64,000 nucleotides of DNA from Micromonospora halotolerans (lineage in GTDB: Bacteria; Actinomycetota; Actinomycetes; Mycobacteriales; Micromonosporaceae), in assembly GCF_032108445.1 (NCBI RefSeq), contig NZ_CP134876.1, positions 2,170,001 to 2,234,000 on the forward strand, read 5' to 3'. Positions 23,151 to 32,852 of the stretch are shown here, piece after piece (positions within the stretch are counted from its first letter, which is position 1; the number at the start of each line of letters is the position of its first letter). The notes under the pieces were generated by a model, which was given only the letters and a program-made list of their open reading frames with translations, was not told the DNA's origin and made no database searches. Made by a program: the position numbers and the translations under genes.

Positions 23151-23542
23151 ACCGTCGCTGGCGTCCGCGACCGTCACTACCGCTACAGCGCCTCGTCACT
23201 CGTCCACGCCTCCCGCTCGGTGCTGGACTCCCGACCACTCGAAGCCCTCACGATCCGGCCGGACCGCGGAGGCCGGGACCGATGAGATCGCGCGGCCCTG
23301 CCGGTCTACCTCGTGTCTCCAGGGAGCCGAGGAGAAGATCGGCGTGCTGGGCGTCGGCCACTCACCAGCGGCGAACATCAACGCCACGGAGCTGAACAAC
23401 ACGTGGCAGCCGCTTCACGACACCTGTCCGGAGTCGTCGTCCAACGCCTCACCCACCGACTAGGTTCGGCGTGATCGTTGCCTGAGGGGCAAGGAGTCTC
23501 CGGGGCACAGAGGCTCCCCGATGTCGCGGCAGGGCGCCCTTG
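23151..23542. other. Gap between convergent genes, no feature seen
   Basis: About 390 bases between the HAD gene and the minus-strand hypothetical gene. Frames are broken by stops or lack protein-like composition. I see no tRNA and no clear terminator hairpin. Confidence 0.5.
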
Positions 23543-24622
23543 TCAGCTGCCCCGCCGCCACCAGCGCCGTTTCGCCACCGGCGCCGCCGCGGGTTCCTCG
23601 TCCTCTTCGTCGTCCTGCTCCGCACGAGCCAGCACGGCCGTTGCCAGTGCCCCGTCGTCGGGACGGCATCCCGGCGTGACGAGCATCAGCTGGGCCAGTG
23701 ATTCCTCGATGGTGACCAGCCGGTTCGCCGCCACCGCCGCGTCGAGCCGGGCCCGGACGAGCTGGCGTACCTCCGGCCGTAGGTCCGGCTCCCGGTAGGC
23801 GGCGGTGACGAGTGCGAACAGTGCGGCGTCGGCGACCCAGTCCTCGACGCCGAAGGCGAGGTCCACCAGCACCTCGCGTCGGGTCGAGGTCGGCCACGGC
23901 TCGTCCTTGGCATGATGCAGGATGCCGAGGCACACCCACGGCTGCATGAGCCGGTACCAGTACGTCGGCGTCGACCTGGCGAGGTGCTGCCAGCGCGCGG
24001 TGTCCGGCGGACCGGGCAGGTGCGCGAGCAGCCCGAGCAGGTCGTTCAGCGGCAGTTCGCCGAGCGGGCCGGCCTTCACGTACCCCGAGAGCGGCGACTG
24101 CCACGGCTCCCCGGCGACCTTCTGAACCAGTCCGATCGCGGCAGCCGACGGTTCCGGCCCGGCGGGCAGCGGCTCGGGGCCGTCGTACCGCCACACCGCG
24201 TACCGGCCGGGCCGTACCGGTGTCCGGATGTCGGGGGGCGGGAACTCGGCGATACCGATGTCGACCGGGCCGGCGATCCGGCGGCAGGCGGTCATGGCGC
24301 TGGCCGGCTCCGCTGCGGACAGTCCGAGGCCGCTGAGCTGGACCTGCTCGCCGCGCGCCCGGCGGCCACCGATCTCGTTGGCGACGTTGCTGATCGCCTC
24401 GCTCGGCATCGGAACCCAGTTGAGCCAGGGCCGCTTCGATCCCGCCAGGGCGAACACCACGTCGGTCATCCCGCAGGGATGCGGATCGTCGTGGACGGCG
24501 ACCAGGTCGGCCACGTCGCCGGAGGCCCGGAACCGCACGGCGTGCCGGGCGGCATCGCGGTGCGGGAAGGTGACGTCGTCGGCCATCTGCCGCAGGTCTG
24601 CATCCGCATCGCCCGAAAACAT
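23543..24622 (-). CDS. Conserved hypothetical protein
   Basis: 359 residues starting MFSGDADADLRQMADDVTFP. No domain is recognised. The first 180 residues look alpha/beta (DVADLVAVHDDPHPCGMTDVVFALAG); the second part is helical and HEAT-like (REVLVDLAFGVEDWVADAALFALVTAAYREPDLR), ending in an acidic and basic tail (AEQDDEEDEE, KRRWWRRGS). On the minus strand TAGGCT (24635-24630) ends seven bases before the ATG, which suggests a leaderless start; the longer open frame is not supported. Divergent from the small secreted protein gene. Function unknown. Confidence 0.65.
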   Translation of the reverse strand: MFSGDADADLRQMADDVTFPHRDAARHAVRFRASGDVADLVAVHDDPHPCGMTDVVFALAGSKRPWLNWVPMPSEAISNVANEIGGRRARGEQVQLSGLGLSAAEPASAMTACRRIAGPVDIGIAEFPPPDIRTPVRPGRYAVWRYDGPEPLPAGPEPSAAAIGLVQKVAGEPWQSPLSGYVKAGPLGELPLNDLLGLLAHLPGPPDTARWQHLARSTPTYWYRLMQPWVCLGILHHAKDEPWPTSTRREVLVDLAFGVEDWVADAALFALVTAAYREPDLRPEVRQLVRARLDAAVAANRLVTIEESLAQLMLVTPGCRPDDGALATAVLARAEQDDEEDEEPAAAPVAKRRWWRRGS

Positions 24623-24764
24623 GGCGCGCAGCCTAGCAATCAGGACCGGCGGCCAGGGGGCCGCGCGATGGGGAGCAAACCCTCCCCGCTTCGTCACCTG
24701 TCGCCCCGGCACCGTCCCTGGTTTCCTCACTGCCGACGGGATCTCGAGAGAAAGCAGGGTTTCC

Positions 24765-25193
24765 ATGTCGTTGCTCCGCCGTACCCTCGCCACCGCGGCC
24801 GTGGCCCTCGCCGCCGGCGCCGTCGCCGTGGTCGACGCGTCCCCGGCGCTGGCCAGCACGCCGGCGAGCTGCTCCAGCGTCCGCCAGATCGGCACGACCC
24901 GCGTGCTCACCGTAGGCGGCATGCAGGCCGCGTCGGTCAAGCAGTACTACGGCTGTGGCTACAACTACGCCTACATCTACGTGTGGGAGCAGTACCGGGC
25001 CAGCCACTCGAACTGGGACCTGTACGTCCACGTCATCGACGAGTCGGACAGCGGCACCGACTACGGGGTGGGCGAGCTGAACAACACCACCCGGGCGGAG
25101 CTGTGGGGCAAGCCGGCGAACACGGCCGCGCACTGCACCCACGTCACCGGCTACCTGAACTCGACGGGCGGCTCGACGAGCACCGTCTGCTGA
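24765..25193 (+). CDS. Small secreted protein related to the sensor domain of the adjacent kinase
   Basis: 142 residues. A signal peptide (about 1-31, LLRRTLATAAVALAAGAVAV ending ASPALAS) precedes a domain of about 105 residues with ASVKQYYGCGYNYAYIYVWE, a central acidic stretch and AELWGKPANTAAHC. The same pattern (SVKQYW..GC..A.AYVWVWKQYR...ELW..P....C) forms the extracellular end of the kinase at 25417-27225. Four Cys residues may form disulfides outside the cell. No named family is recognised. It may be a soluble partner or decoy for that kinase, or simply a paralogue. Confidence 0.75.
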   Translation: MSLLRRTLATAAVALAAGAVAVVDASPALASTPASCSSVRQIGTTRVLTVGGMQAASVKQYYGCGYNYAYIYVWEQYRASHSNWDLYVHVIDESDSGTDYGVGELNNTTRAELWGKPANTAAHCTHVTGYLNSTGGSTSTVC

Positions 25194-25416
25194 CCCCCGC
25201 CCGCCCGGCGTGCCGGGTCGCACCCGGGGCACCCCCGGTTCCACAACGACCACCGATCCGCCGAAGGGGGGCGGGGCCGGCCGGTCACACGTCCGGCCCC
25301 GGTGGCGACACTCGACGGTCCGTGCCCTGCTCGGGGCACGGACCGTCGTCGTCGGCGCCGACGGGTGCACCCGAGCGTCCGAGGCCGTTCCGACCCGTCG
25401 GTAGCATTCAGCGGCG

Positions 25417-27225
25417 ATGGTCCACAGCGAACAGCCGGTGACGCACCGCCCCGCGCCGGGCGCCGGCGTCGACCTGGGGATCGCCGGGTGCACGGACGCC
25501 GTCGAGGTCGGGCGGGGCGGGTTCGGCGTCGTCTACCGGGCCTGGCAGGCCGACTACTCCCGCTGGGTGGCGGTGAAGGTGCTCGCCGCCGACTGGGCCG
25601 GGCCGTCGCGGTCCCGCTTCGAGCGCGAACTGCGCGCCCTGGGCCGGCTCTCCGACCATCCGCACATCGTCACCCTGCACCAGGCCGGCCGGACCGCCGC
25701 CGGGAACCCGTACCTGCTCATGGCGTACGAGGAGGGCGGCTCCCTGGGCGACCGGCTGCGCCTCGGCACGGCGGGTGACTGGCGGGCGGCCGTCGCCGGC
25801 GGGATCGCGGTGGCCGGCGCGCTGGAGACCGCGCACCGGGCCGGGGTCCTGCACCGCGACGTGAAGCCGGAGAACATCCTGATCTCCGGGTACGGGGAGC
25901 CGAAGCTGGCCGACTTCGGCCAGGCCCGGGCCGGCGCGGAACGTCCCCGCACGCGGGGCACGGTCACCGCGAGCGTGCTGCACGCCGCCCCGGAGGTGCT
26001 GCGCGGCGAGCCGGCCTCGGTGGCCGCCGACGTCTACGCGCTGGCCTCGACCGTCCTGCACTGGATCCGGGGCACGCCGGCCTTCGCGCCCGCCGCCGGG
26101 GAGTCCACCGACGCCCTGCTGCGCCGGATCGCCGCCGACCCGGTGCCGGACCTGCGCCCGCTCGGCGTACCCGACGGGGTGTGCGCGGCCCTGGAGCGCG
26201 CGCTGGCCAAGGATCCGCCGCGGCGGCCGGCGTCGGTCGCGGAGTTCGCGGCCGAGCTGCGGGGCGCCCAGGCCGCGGCCGGGCTGCCGGTGACGCCGTT
26301 CGTCCCGGGCGACGTGGCCGCGGACGCCGGGGTGCGGCCGGCCCCGCCGGCCGGCCCGGCGCCGTCGCTCTCGGCCCGCCGCCGCGCGGCCCTCGCCCTC
26401 TCCGCCACGGTGGCGGGACCCTCACGGGTACGCCGGCACGCGCTGCGCCGGACCGTCGGCCTGGTGGTGGCGGTGGCGGCCGTGCTGGGCACCGGGTACG
26501 CGCAGGCACCGCCCCCGCCCGCCCCGGTGACGCTGCCCGAGCGGGTGGAGCTGGGCGAGCTGACCCTGCACGCCGAGTCGGCGGAGCGGCTGGTGCGGGT
26601 GCGCAACCGCGCCGACCACCCGGTGACCCTGGGCGGGGTGACGGTGGGCGGCCCGTCCCGGGGTGAGCTGCGGATCGTCGAGGACGGGTGCGGGTCGCGG
26701 CGGCTCGCCCCGGGGGCCGGCTGCGACGTGGGACTGGTCGTGGTGCCCCGGGTGGCCGGGCCGGTCCGGGCGGTGCTGGAGCTGACCGTGGCCGGCCGGC
26801 CGGTGACCACGACGCTGGTCGGCACGGCAGGCCCCCGCCGGGCCGACCAGGACGACGCGCCGCCCGGCCGGTGCTACGCCGACGCCTACCAGATCGGCGC
26901 GTCCGCCTACGGCTACGCGGGCGGGCTGCGCGCCATCTCGGTGAAGCAGTACTGGTCGCCGGGCTGCCGGACGGCGATGGCGTACGTCTGGGTGTGGAAG
27001 CAGTACCGGGACAACGTGTCGACGGGCGGCGGCACCTGGACCGTCGACCTGGCGGTGCGGTCCGACGGGCCGCGGGCGCGGCAGCGCGCCACCGGCCAGC
27101 CGTACGAGCTGTGGACCGAGCCGTGGCCGTCGGCGGGGCGGTGCGTCACCGCCACGGCGACGGTGACCGTCACCCACTCCGGCGCGGTGACCTCGGCGAC
27201 CACCGAGCCGTGGTGCGACCGGTGA
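25417..27225 (+). CDS. Receptor-type Ser/Thr protein kinase with extracellular Ig-like and sensor domains
   Basis: 602 residues. The kinase domain (about 27-285) has the glycine loop VGRGGFGVVYRA, VAVK lysine (54), catalytic HRDVKPEN (146-153), DFG (166-168) and APEVL. A linker and one transmembrane helix (about 347-361) lead to a choice-of-anchor-D-like Ig domain (about 375-475, RNRADHPVTLGGVTVGGPSR). A terminal domain (about 485-602) is shared with the small secreted protein upstream. So it probably senses an external signal or protein and phosphorylates cytoplasmic targets. TAGCAT at 25402-25407 lies nine bases before the ATG. The FHA gene overlaps its stop, so the pair is co-translated. 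Confidence 0.92.
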   Translation: MVHSEQPVTHRPAPGAGVDLGIAGCTDAVEVGRGGFGVVYRAWQADYSRWVAVKVLAADWAGPSRSRFERELRALGRLSDHPHIVTLHQAGRTAAGNPYLLMAYEEGGSLGDRLRLGTAGDWRAAVAGGIAVAGALETAHRAGVLHRDVKPENILISGYGEPKLADFGQARAGAERPRTRGTVTASVLHAAPEVLRGEPASVAADVYALASTVLHWIRGTPAFAPAAGESTDALLRRIAADPVPDLRPLGVPDGVCAALERALAKDPPRRPASVAEFAAELRGAQAAAGLPVTPFVPGDVAADAGVRPAPPAGPAPSLSARRRAALALSATVAGPSRVRRHALRRTVGLVVAVAAVLGTGYAQAPPPPAPVTLPERVELGELTLHAESAERLVRVRNRADHPVTLGGVTVGGPSRGELRIVEDGCGSRRLAPGAGCDVGLVVVPRVAGPVRAVLELTVAGRPVTTTLVGTAGPRRADQDDAPPGRCYADAYQIGASAYGYAGGLRAISVKQYWSPGCRTAMAYVWVWKQYRDNVSTGGGTWTVDLAVRSDGPRARQRATGQPYELWTEPWPSAGRCVTATATVTVTHSGAVTSATTEPWCDR

Positions 27226-27806
27226 CCGGCGGCTGGTTCGAGGTGCACGGCACCGGTCCGGTGCGTCTCGTCCCGCTCAGCGTGGACACCCTGACCATCG
27301 GCCGGGCCCCCGGCAACGAGCTGCCCATCGACAGCCGGCTGGTCTCCCGGCTGCACGCGCTGGTGGAGCGCTTCCCGTCCGGCTGGATCATCCGTGACCT
27401 GGGCAGCACCAACGGCACCACGGTCAACGGGGCACCGCTGCGCGAGGCCCGCACCCTGCGCGACGGCGACCGGGTGGAGGTCGGACCCGCGCGGCTCGTG
27501 TTCCGGGCACCCGGGCAGCACACCGGCACGCGGACCGTCGGCGTCGAGGCGCCGCCCGCCCCGCCGGCGCTGACCCGCCGGGAGGGTGAGCTGCTCGACG
27601 CACTGTGCCGCCCGTACCTGGCCGGGGGCGACACCTTCCCGGAGCCGCCGGCCGTGCGGGTGCTGGCCGGCACGCTGGGCGTGAGCGAGAGCGCGGTGAA
27701 GAAGCACCTGACCCGGCTGTACGACAAGTTCGGCCTGGTCAGCAACGACGACCGCCGCCGGGCACGGCTGGCCGCCGAGGCGGTCCGCCGGGGCGCGGTG
27801 AGCTGA
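27222..27806 (+). CDS. FHA-domain protein with C-terminal winged-helix-like region
   Basis: 194 residues. The FHA domain (about 20-95) has TIGRAPGNELPIDSRLVSRLHA and DLGSTNGTTVNG, the phosphothreonine-binding loops. The C-terminal part (TRREGELLDALCRPY, VRVLAGTLGVSESAVKKHLT, RLYDKFGL) resembles a response-regulator HTH, as in FHA proteins paired with kinases. The GTG at 27222 overlaps the kinase stop (GTGA), so it is the natural substrate or effector of that kinase: phosphorylation could steer DNA binding. A GTG at 27213 is an alternative start. Confidence 0.85.
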   Translation: MTGGWFEVHGTGPVRLVPLSVDTLTIGRAPGNELPIDSRLVSRLHALVERFPSGWIIRDLGSTNGTTVNGAPLREARTLRDGDRVEVGPARLVFRAPGQHTGTRTVGVEAPPAPPALTRREGELLDALCRPYLAGGDTFPEPPAVRVLAGTLGVSESAVKKHLTRLYDKFGLVSNDDRRRARLAAEAVRRGAVS

Positions 27807-27861
27807 CGCGAGGCCGTTCACCTGGTACGACGGTGGGACCAGCCGAGCCGAGGAGGTACCG

Positions 27862-28344
27862 ATGACCGGTGAACGGGAGACCGTGGAGGTCGACCCGGTG
27901 GTGTTCCGCGCCGTCTACGACTCGCCCGCCTCGCTGCCGGGCCGGCACCGCTGGACCACGCCGGAAGCGGACGTGCGCCGGCTGGAGAAGCTGCTGAACA
28001 TGCCGGCGCGGAGCATCGGCGCGCCGCTGTGGGTGAGCGGCGACGAGCCGGACTGTCCGAAGTGCGGTCGCCGGGTGAACTGGTACGACATCGTCTCCTC
28101 CGCCCTGCACGGGGTGCACGACCGGGGGATGATCGCGCGGGTGATCCTGGGCGAGCGCAAGTACGTCAACACCGAGGTGCCGGACGCCATCCCCGGTGTG
28201 CACTGCGCCGACTGCCGCACCCCGATCGACGGGCTGCGCAGCTTCAAGTGCCACAACTGGGCGTACGCCTTCGAGGCGCTGGAGGAGATCGTCGGGCGGA
28301 TGTCGGGCGTGCCGAGTCAGCCGGCGCCGCCCACCTCCGCCTGA
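27862..28344 (+). CDS. Zinc-ribbon-like hypothetical protein
   Basis: 160 residues. Two CxxC pairs (DCPKCGRRVNW and HCADCRTPID) about 55 residues apart could bind one zinc. The rest (MIARVILGERKYVNTEVPDA) matches no domain I know. GGAGG lies just before the ATG. It follows the FHA gene by 55 bases in the same direction, so co-expression is possible. Its 3' end overlaps the convergent GH65 gene by 28 bases. Confidence 0.65.
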   Translation: MTGERETVEVDPVVFRAVYDSPASLPGRHRWTTPEADVRRLEKLLNMPARSIGAPLWVSGDEPDCPKCGRRVNWYDIVSSALHGVHDRGMIARVILGERKYVNTEVPDAIPGVHCADCRTPIDGLRSFKCHNWAYAFEALEEIVGRMSGVPSQPAPPTSA

Positions 28345-30701
28345 GCGCGCCGGGCCGGCCGGCGGCCGGGTGGTGACGGCGGCTCGGGCCCGGGGTCCGG
28401 CACCGGCGGCATGGGCCGGGTGACCGGCGCCGCCGCGGTCACCCGGAGCCGTTCGCCGTGGTGCCACAGCTCGACCGCGTCGGCCGGGCCGGCGTCGGGC
28501 AGCTCGTAGCGGGCCGTGTCCGGGGTCAGCGTGACCCGCAGCCGGTGCCCGTGCCAGCGCAGGTGGAAGGCGAGCCGGGTGATCCGGCGGGGCAGCCGCG
28601 GGTCGAAGGAGAGCACGCCCCGGTCGTCGCGCAGGCCGCCGAAGCCCTGCGCCGCCACCAGCCAGGCGCCGGCCAGCGAGGCCAGGTGCAGGCCGTCGGC
28701 GGTCTTGTCGCCGAGGTCCTCCAGGTCCTGCAGCGCCGTCTCGGCGAACAGGTCGTACGCCAGGTCCAGGTGGCCGACCTCGGCGGCGAGGACCGCCTGC
28801 ACGGACGCCGACAGCGACGAGTCCCGGACGGTCCGGGCCTCGTAGTACGCGAAGTTCCGGGCCTTCTCCTCGGCGGTGAACTCGCCGGGGCAGCGCAGCA
28901 TGGCCAGCACGAGGTCGGCCTGCTTGACCACCTGCCGCCGGTACAGCTCCAGGTAGGGGAAGTGCAGCAGCAGCGGGTAGTCGTCCGCTCGGGTGTTCGC
29001 GAAGTCCCACTCGGGCTGCTCGGTGAAGCCGGCCGACTGCTGGTGCACCCCGCGCTTGCCGTCGTAGGGCACGTGCACCGCGTCGGCGGCGACCCGCCAG
29101 CCGGCGACCTCGGCCGGGTCGACGCCGAGCCGGGCGGCCGCCTGCGGGAAGCGCTCGGCGGCGTCGGCCGCACCGCGCAGGTTGCGCCGGGCCATCAGGT
29201 TGGTGAAGAGGTTGTCGTCGACCAGCGCGGAGTACTCGTCGGGCCCGGTGAGCCCGGTCAGGTGGAAGACGCCGGTGTCGGACCAGTGGCCGTACCGGTG
29301 CCAGAGCCGGGCGGTCTCCACCAGCAGCTCGACGCCGCACTCGCCGAGGAACTGGGTGTCGCCGGTGGCCGCCACGTAGCGCAGCACCGCGTCGGCGATG
29401 TCGGCGTTGACGTGCAGCCCGGCGCTGCCCGCCGGCCAGTAGCCGGAGCACTCCCGGCCGCCGAGGGTCCGCCACGGGAAGGTGGCGCCGGCCAGTCGCA
29501 GCTCGGCGGCGCGGTCCCGGGCCTCGGGCAGGTGGGCGTGCCGCCAGCGCAGCGCCGACCGGGCCAGCCCCGGAGCCAGGTACGTCAGCACCGGCAGCAC
29601 GTAGCCCTCGGTGTCCCAGAGCACGTGGCCGTCGTAGCCGTTGCCGGTCAGCCCCTTGGCCGGAATGGTCCGGTCGCCGTCGGACCGGCCGGACTGGAGC
29701 AGGTGGAACACCGCGAACCGGAGCGCCTGCTGGAGTTCCGGGTCGCCGTCCAGCTCGACGTCGGCGGTGGCCCAGGCGGCGTCGAGGGCGGCCCGCTGCG
29801 CGTCGAGCAGGGCCGCGAAGCCCTCGGCCCGGGCCGCTTCGGCCTCCGCGACGACCAGGTCGGCCAGCTCGCCGGCCGGGGTGCCGTCGACGTGCGCGCA
29901 CTCGTACGCGGCGAAGCGGGTGACCCGGATCCGCTCGCCGGGGCGCAGCGGGCCGGTGACCGTCAGCCGGAACCGGTCGGGGGTCAGTTCGGTGTCGGTC
30001 GCGGCGGTGCCCGGCGCGTCGACCCGGTGGGCGACCGCGACGGCGACCCGCTGGGCGCTGCGCGCGGTCCGGTGCACCAGCACACCGTCGGTCCCGTCGT
30101 GCCGGCCGGTCTCGGCGGTGAGCGGGTCGTGGATCACCGAGGCGGCGCGCGGGTCGTCGGCGCGTTCCGGCACCCGCTCGTTGGCGAGCAGGTCGGCGGA
30201 GACCCGCACCTCGACCGGGCCGTCCAGCGGCTCGACCTGGTAGTCGACCGCGGCGACCGGCCGGCGGGGCAACGAGACGAGCCGGGTGCTGCGCACCCGC
30301 ACGCCCCGCCCGCCCGGCGAGATCCACTCGGTCTCCCGGCGCACCACCCCGGCGCGTAGGTCGAGCACCCGCTCGTGCCGCCGGACCGTCCCGGTCCGCA
30401 GGTCCAGCGGCTCACCGCCGACCCAGAGCCGGACCAGCGCGGCGTTCGGCGCGCTGATCACGGTGTCGCTGTGCTCGGGGAAGGCGTACCCGCTCTCCGG
30501 GTAGCTCACCTCGCGCTGCTCGTGGAACCCGTTGAGGTAGGTGCCCGGCATCTCGTACGGCTCGCCCTCGTCGAGGGTGCCGCGCCAGCCCACCCAGCCG
30601 TTGCCCAGCGCGAAGATCGACTCTGTCTCGCCGAGCCGGTGCAGGTCCGCCCCGGTGCGGCGGATCCGCCAGGTCTCGTCGCCCTGAGGGCTGTGCGGCA
30701 C
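28317..30701 (-). CDS. Glycoside hydrolase family 65 protein (trehalose/kojibiose/maltose phosphorylase type)
   Basis: 794 residues. The N-terminal beta-sandwich begins ETWRIRRTGADL and continues SIFALGNGWVGWRGTLDEGEPYEMPGTY, a hallmark of GH65. The (alpha/alpha)6 barrel holds LTGPDEYSALVDDNLFTNL with the catalytic Glu, preceded by DTEGYVLPVLTYLAP. The C-terminal domain ends in a Pro/Arg-rich tail. The family splits alpha-linked disaccharides by phosphorolysis or hydrolysis; sequence alone does not fix the sugar. The neighbouring genes give no sugar transporter. The 3' end overlaps the convergent zinc-ribbon gene. Confidence 0.9.
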   Translation of the reverse strand: MPHSPQGDETWRIRRTGADLHRLGETESIFALGNGWVGWRGTLDEGEPYEMPGTYLNGFHEQREVSYPESGYAFPEHSDTVISAPNAALVRLWVGGEPLDLRTGTVRRHERVLDLRAGVVRRETEWISPGGRGVRVRSTRLVSLPRRPVAAVDYQVEPLDGPVEVRVSADLLANERVPERADDPRAASVIHDPLTAETGRHDGTDGVLVHRTARSAQRVAVAVAHRVDAPGTAATDTELTPDRFRLTVTGPLRPGERIRVTRFAAYECAHVDGTPAGELADLVVAEAEAARAEGFAALLDAQRAALDAAWATADVELDGDPELQQALRFAVFHLLQSGRSDGDRTIPAKGLTGNGYDGHVLWDTEGYVLPVLTYLAPGLARSALRWRHAHLPEARDRAAELRLAGATFPWRTLGGRECSGYWPAGSAGLHVNADIADAVLRYVAATGDTQFLGECGVELLVETARLWHRYGHWSDTGVFHLTGLTGPDEYSALVDDNLFTNLMARRNLRGAADAAERFPQAAARLGVDPAEVAGWRVAADAVHVPYDGKRGVHQQSAGFTEQPEWDFANTRADDYPLLLHFPYLELYRRQVVKQADLVLAMLRCPGEFTAEEKARNFAYYEARTVRDSSLSASVQAVLAAEVGHLDLAYDLFAETALQDLEDLGDKTADGLHLASLAGAWLVAAQGFGGLRDDRGVLSFDPRLPRRITRLAFHLRWHGHRLRVTLTPDTARYELPDAGPADAVELWHHGERLRVTAAAPVTRPMPPVPDPGPEPPSPPGRRPARRAQAEVGGAG

Positions 30702-30837
30702 GGGTCCTCCCGAGGTCGGTACGTCGCGGCCACCGAATCAGACCCGGCTGAGAGGCGCCTGAGACTTCGGTGCCCCGACAGTCATTCCACCACCACCCTC
30801 ACGGTGAACGGAGTATGAACAGTTGGTGAGGTGATTC

Positions 30838-31467
30838 ATGACCGAGGCCCTGGTGACAGACGTTCCGGATGTCAGTACCGACTGGTACCACGACATCGTC
30901 CAGTTCGCCGACGGCACACCGGAGCCGGTGCACTGGTTCGCGCTGCACTTCACCGAGGGGGCGATCGTCCTGCTCGGAATCCTGCTGGTGCTGGCAGCGC
31001 TGACCCGGCTGGTCGGCGGCGACCTCCGGGGCCGGGCGCTGGCCCTCGCCGCCCCGGTCGCGGTCGTCTGCGCGTACGCCTCCAGCGAGGGATTGAAGAC
31101 CCTGATCGCCGAGGATCGGCCCTGCCGTAGCCCGGCGGACCTGGTCATCGTTGCCGGTCACTGCCCGCCGGCCGGCGACTGGTCGTTCCCGAGCAACCAC
31201 GCCACCATCGCGGGCGCGCTGGCTGCCACCGCGCTGCTGCTGCACCGCCGGATCGGCCTGGTCGCCGTCCCACTCGCCGTGCTGGCCGCGTTCTCCCGCA
31301 CCTTCGTGGGCGTGCACTACCCGCACGACGTGGCCGCCGGCCTGCTGCTCGGCGTGCTGGTCGGCACCGTGCTCACGCCGGTGCTGGCCCGCCCGGTGGC
31401 CGACGTCCTGCGCCGGCGGGTCCGCCGCGACGCGACCCGGCCGGCCGTCCGGCCCGCCCGGCGCTGA
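30838..31467 (+). CDS. PAP2-family membrane phosphatase (undecaprenyl-diphosphatase type)
   Basis: 209 residues with about five membrane helices. The three PAP2 motifs are present: KTLIAEDRP, PSNHAT (Asn in place of Gly in PSGH) and SRTFVGVHYPHD. Such enzymes dephosphorylate lipid pyrophosphates such as undecaprenyl diphosphate on the outer face of the membrane. GAGGTG lies just before the ATG. It is divergent from the GH65 gene and converges with the prepilin peptidase gene. Confidence 0.88.
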   Translation: MTEALVTDVPDVSTDWYHDIVQFADGTPEPVHWFALHFTEGAIVLLGILLVLAALTRLVGGDLRGRALALAAPVAVVCAYASSEGLKTLIAEDRPCRSPADLVIVAGHCPPAGDWSFPSNHATIAGALAATALLLHRRIGLVAVPLAVLAAFSRTFVGVHYPHDVAAGLLLGVLVGTVLTPVLARPVADVLRRRVRRDATRPAVRPARR

Positions 31468-31488
31468 CCCGCTCGCCGCCGCCGGCGC

Positions 31489-32262
31489 TCACGTCGTCAG
31501 GACGAGGGTGGCGGCGGCGCCGAGGATGAGGAACGGGCCGAAGGGCAGGTGGCTGGACCAGCGGACCCGGCGGGCCGCCAGCAGCGCGAGACCGGCCACC
31601 GCGGAGAGCGTGACCGCCAGAACCAGGCCCGCCACCAGGACCGGCCAGCCGTACCAGCCGAGCAGCGCCCCGGCGCCGAGCGCCAGCTTGGCGTCGCCGA
31701 GGCCGAACCCGCGCCGGCCGAGCAGCAGGGTGGTCGCCGCGAATCCAGCGCCCAGGGCGAGCCCGGCCACGGTGGCCCGCAGCCAGGGCTCCGGGCCGGG
31801 CCCGGCCAGCGCCGCCGCCCCGAGCAGCGCCCACACCCCGGCCGCCGCCGGCCAGGTGAGCCGGTCCGGGAGCCGGTGCGCCGCCGCGTCGACCAGGGCC
31901 AGCGGCACCGCCCAGGCGAGCCACCAGGCGACCGCCACCCGGGTGCCGGCCGGCCCGCCGGTGAGTGCGACGGCCGCCATCGCCGCGACCAGGGCCACCT
32001 CCACCACGAGCGGCGCCGCGCCGACCCGCGCCCGGCAGGACCCGCAGCGGGCCGTCGGGCCGAGCGCCGGCAACGGCCGGTCCAGGCCGATCGGGGCACC
32101 GCAGCGGTCGCACCCCGCCCGGTCGGGCACCCCCGGGGGTACGGCGTACCGCGCGACCGCCAGCCGCAGCAGCGGCACGACCGCCAGGGTGGCCACCAGC
32201 CGGACACCCGGGCGACGGTCGAGGGCCGCCGGTGCGGGCCCACGGACCCGTTCGGCGGTCAC
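31489..32262 (-). CDS. A24-family prepilin peptidase
   Basis: 257 residues with several membrane helices. A Cys-rich loop (AGCDRCGAPIG, ARCGSCRARVG) is typical of TadV/PilD-like leader peptidases, and GRRGFGLGDAKLAL is the GxGD-like active-site region; the second Asp is likely in ALVDAAAHRLPD. It would cleave the Flp pilin and TadE-like pseudopilins of the Tad genes downstream. It is transcribed away from that operon. Confidence 0.88.
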   Translation of the reverse strand: MTAERVRGPAPAALDRRPGVRLVATLAVVPLLRLAVARYAVPPGVPDRAGCDRCGAPIGLDRPLPALGPTARCGSCRARVGAAPLVVEVALVAAMAAVALTGGPAGTRVAVAWWLAWAVPLALVDAAAHRLPDRLTWPAAAGVWALLGAAALAGPGPEPWLRATVAGLALGAGFAATTLLLGRRGFGLGDAKLALGAGALLGWYGWPVLVAGLVLAVTLSAVAGLALLAARRVRWSSHLPFGPFLILGAAATLVLTT

Positions 32263-32852
32263 GCCGGCTCCCCCGATCGGTCACGCCGGCTTCCACTCTG
32301 GAGCACGCAGAGTGAATCCGGCCCGCTCGCCGTGTCACGGATGGCGCGGAAAACGGCGTCCCGCGGAGGGGCGGGCGGGGCCGGGCGGGTGACGACCGGC
32401 GGCCGGTGGGCGCTCCGGAGGCCGGGGGGACGGATCGGACCAGAGGGACGCTTGCCCCCCATTCCACCGCCCGGTGACCCGCGCCCGGGACACCGGTTGT
32501 CGCGTGCGGGTGAGCGCACTCCTGCCACCGGCCGGCCCGGCTGCGGGCCGTTCGTCGTCGTCCGGACACCCACCGGTCGCCACCACCTGTAATCACTCAC
32601 GGTGTTCAAGTGAATTGCCTCTGTTGCATCGGCGGACGTCAGCCTATGCTCGCCCCTTGGGTACGACGCAACCCCCGAACAATGGGCGTCGGAGGCCGAC
32701 CGGAGACATCACGTTTCGAATTCGTTAAAGATCAGTACAGGTAAATGCAGCGGTAGCAGTTGTGGCCCGGCCGCACACATCCGGGCGTGCTTCCGCATGC
32801 CCGGAGTGCGTTGACGCGACCACTCCGGGCCGCCACCGAGGAGGGCCCGGCG
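32263..32852. other. Gene-free stretch upstream of the Tad operon
   Basis: About 590 bases between the divergent prepilin peptidase and lipoprotein genes. Bases 32590-32760 are clearly more AT-rich (for example TTCGAATTCGTTAAAGATCA) than the surroundings, so they probably hold the operon promoter and leader. I could not match a known riboswitch. Confidence 0.5.

Noticed and set aside
32590..32760. c-di-GMP riboswitch before the Tad operon
   Set aside because: The AT-rich leader has some purine-rich blocks, but the GEMM core pattern is not there.
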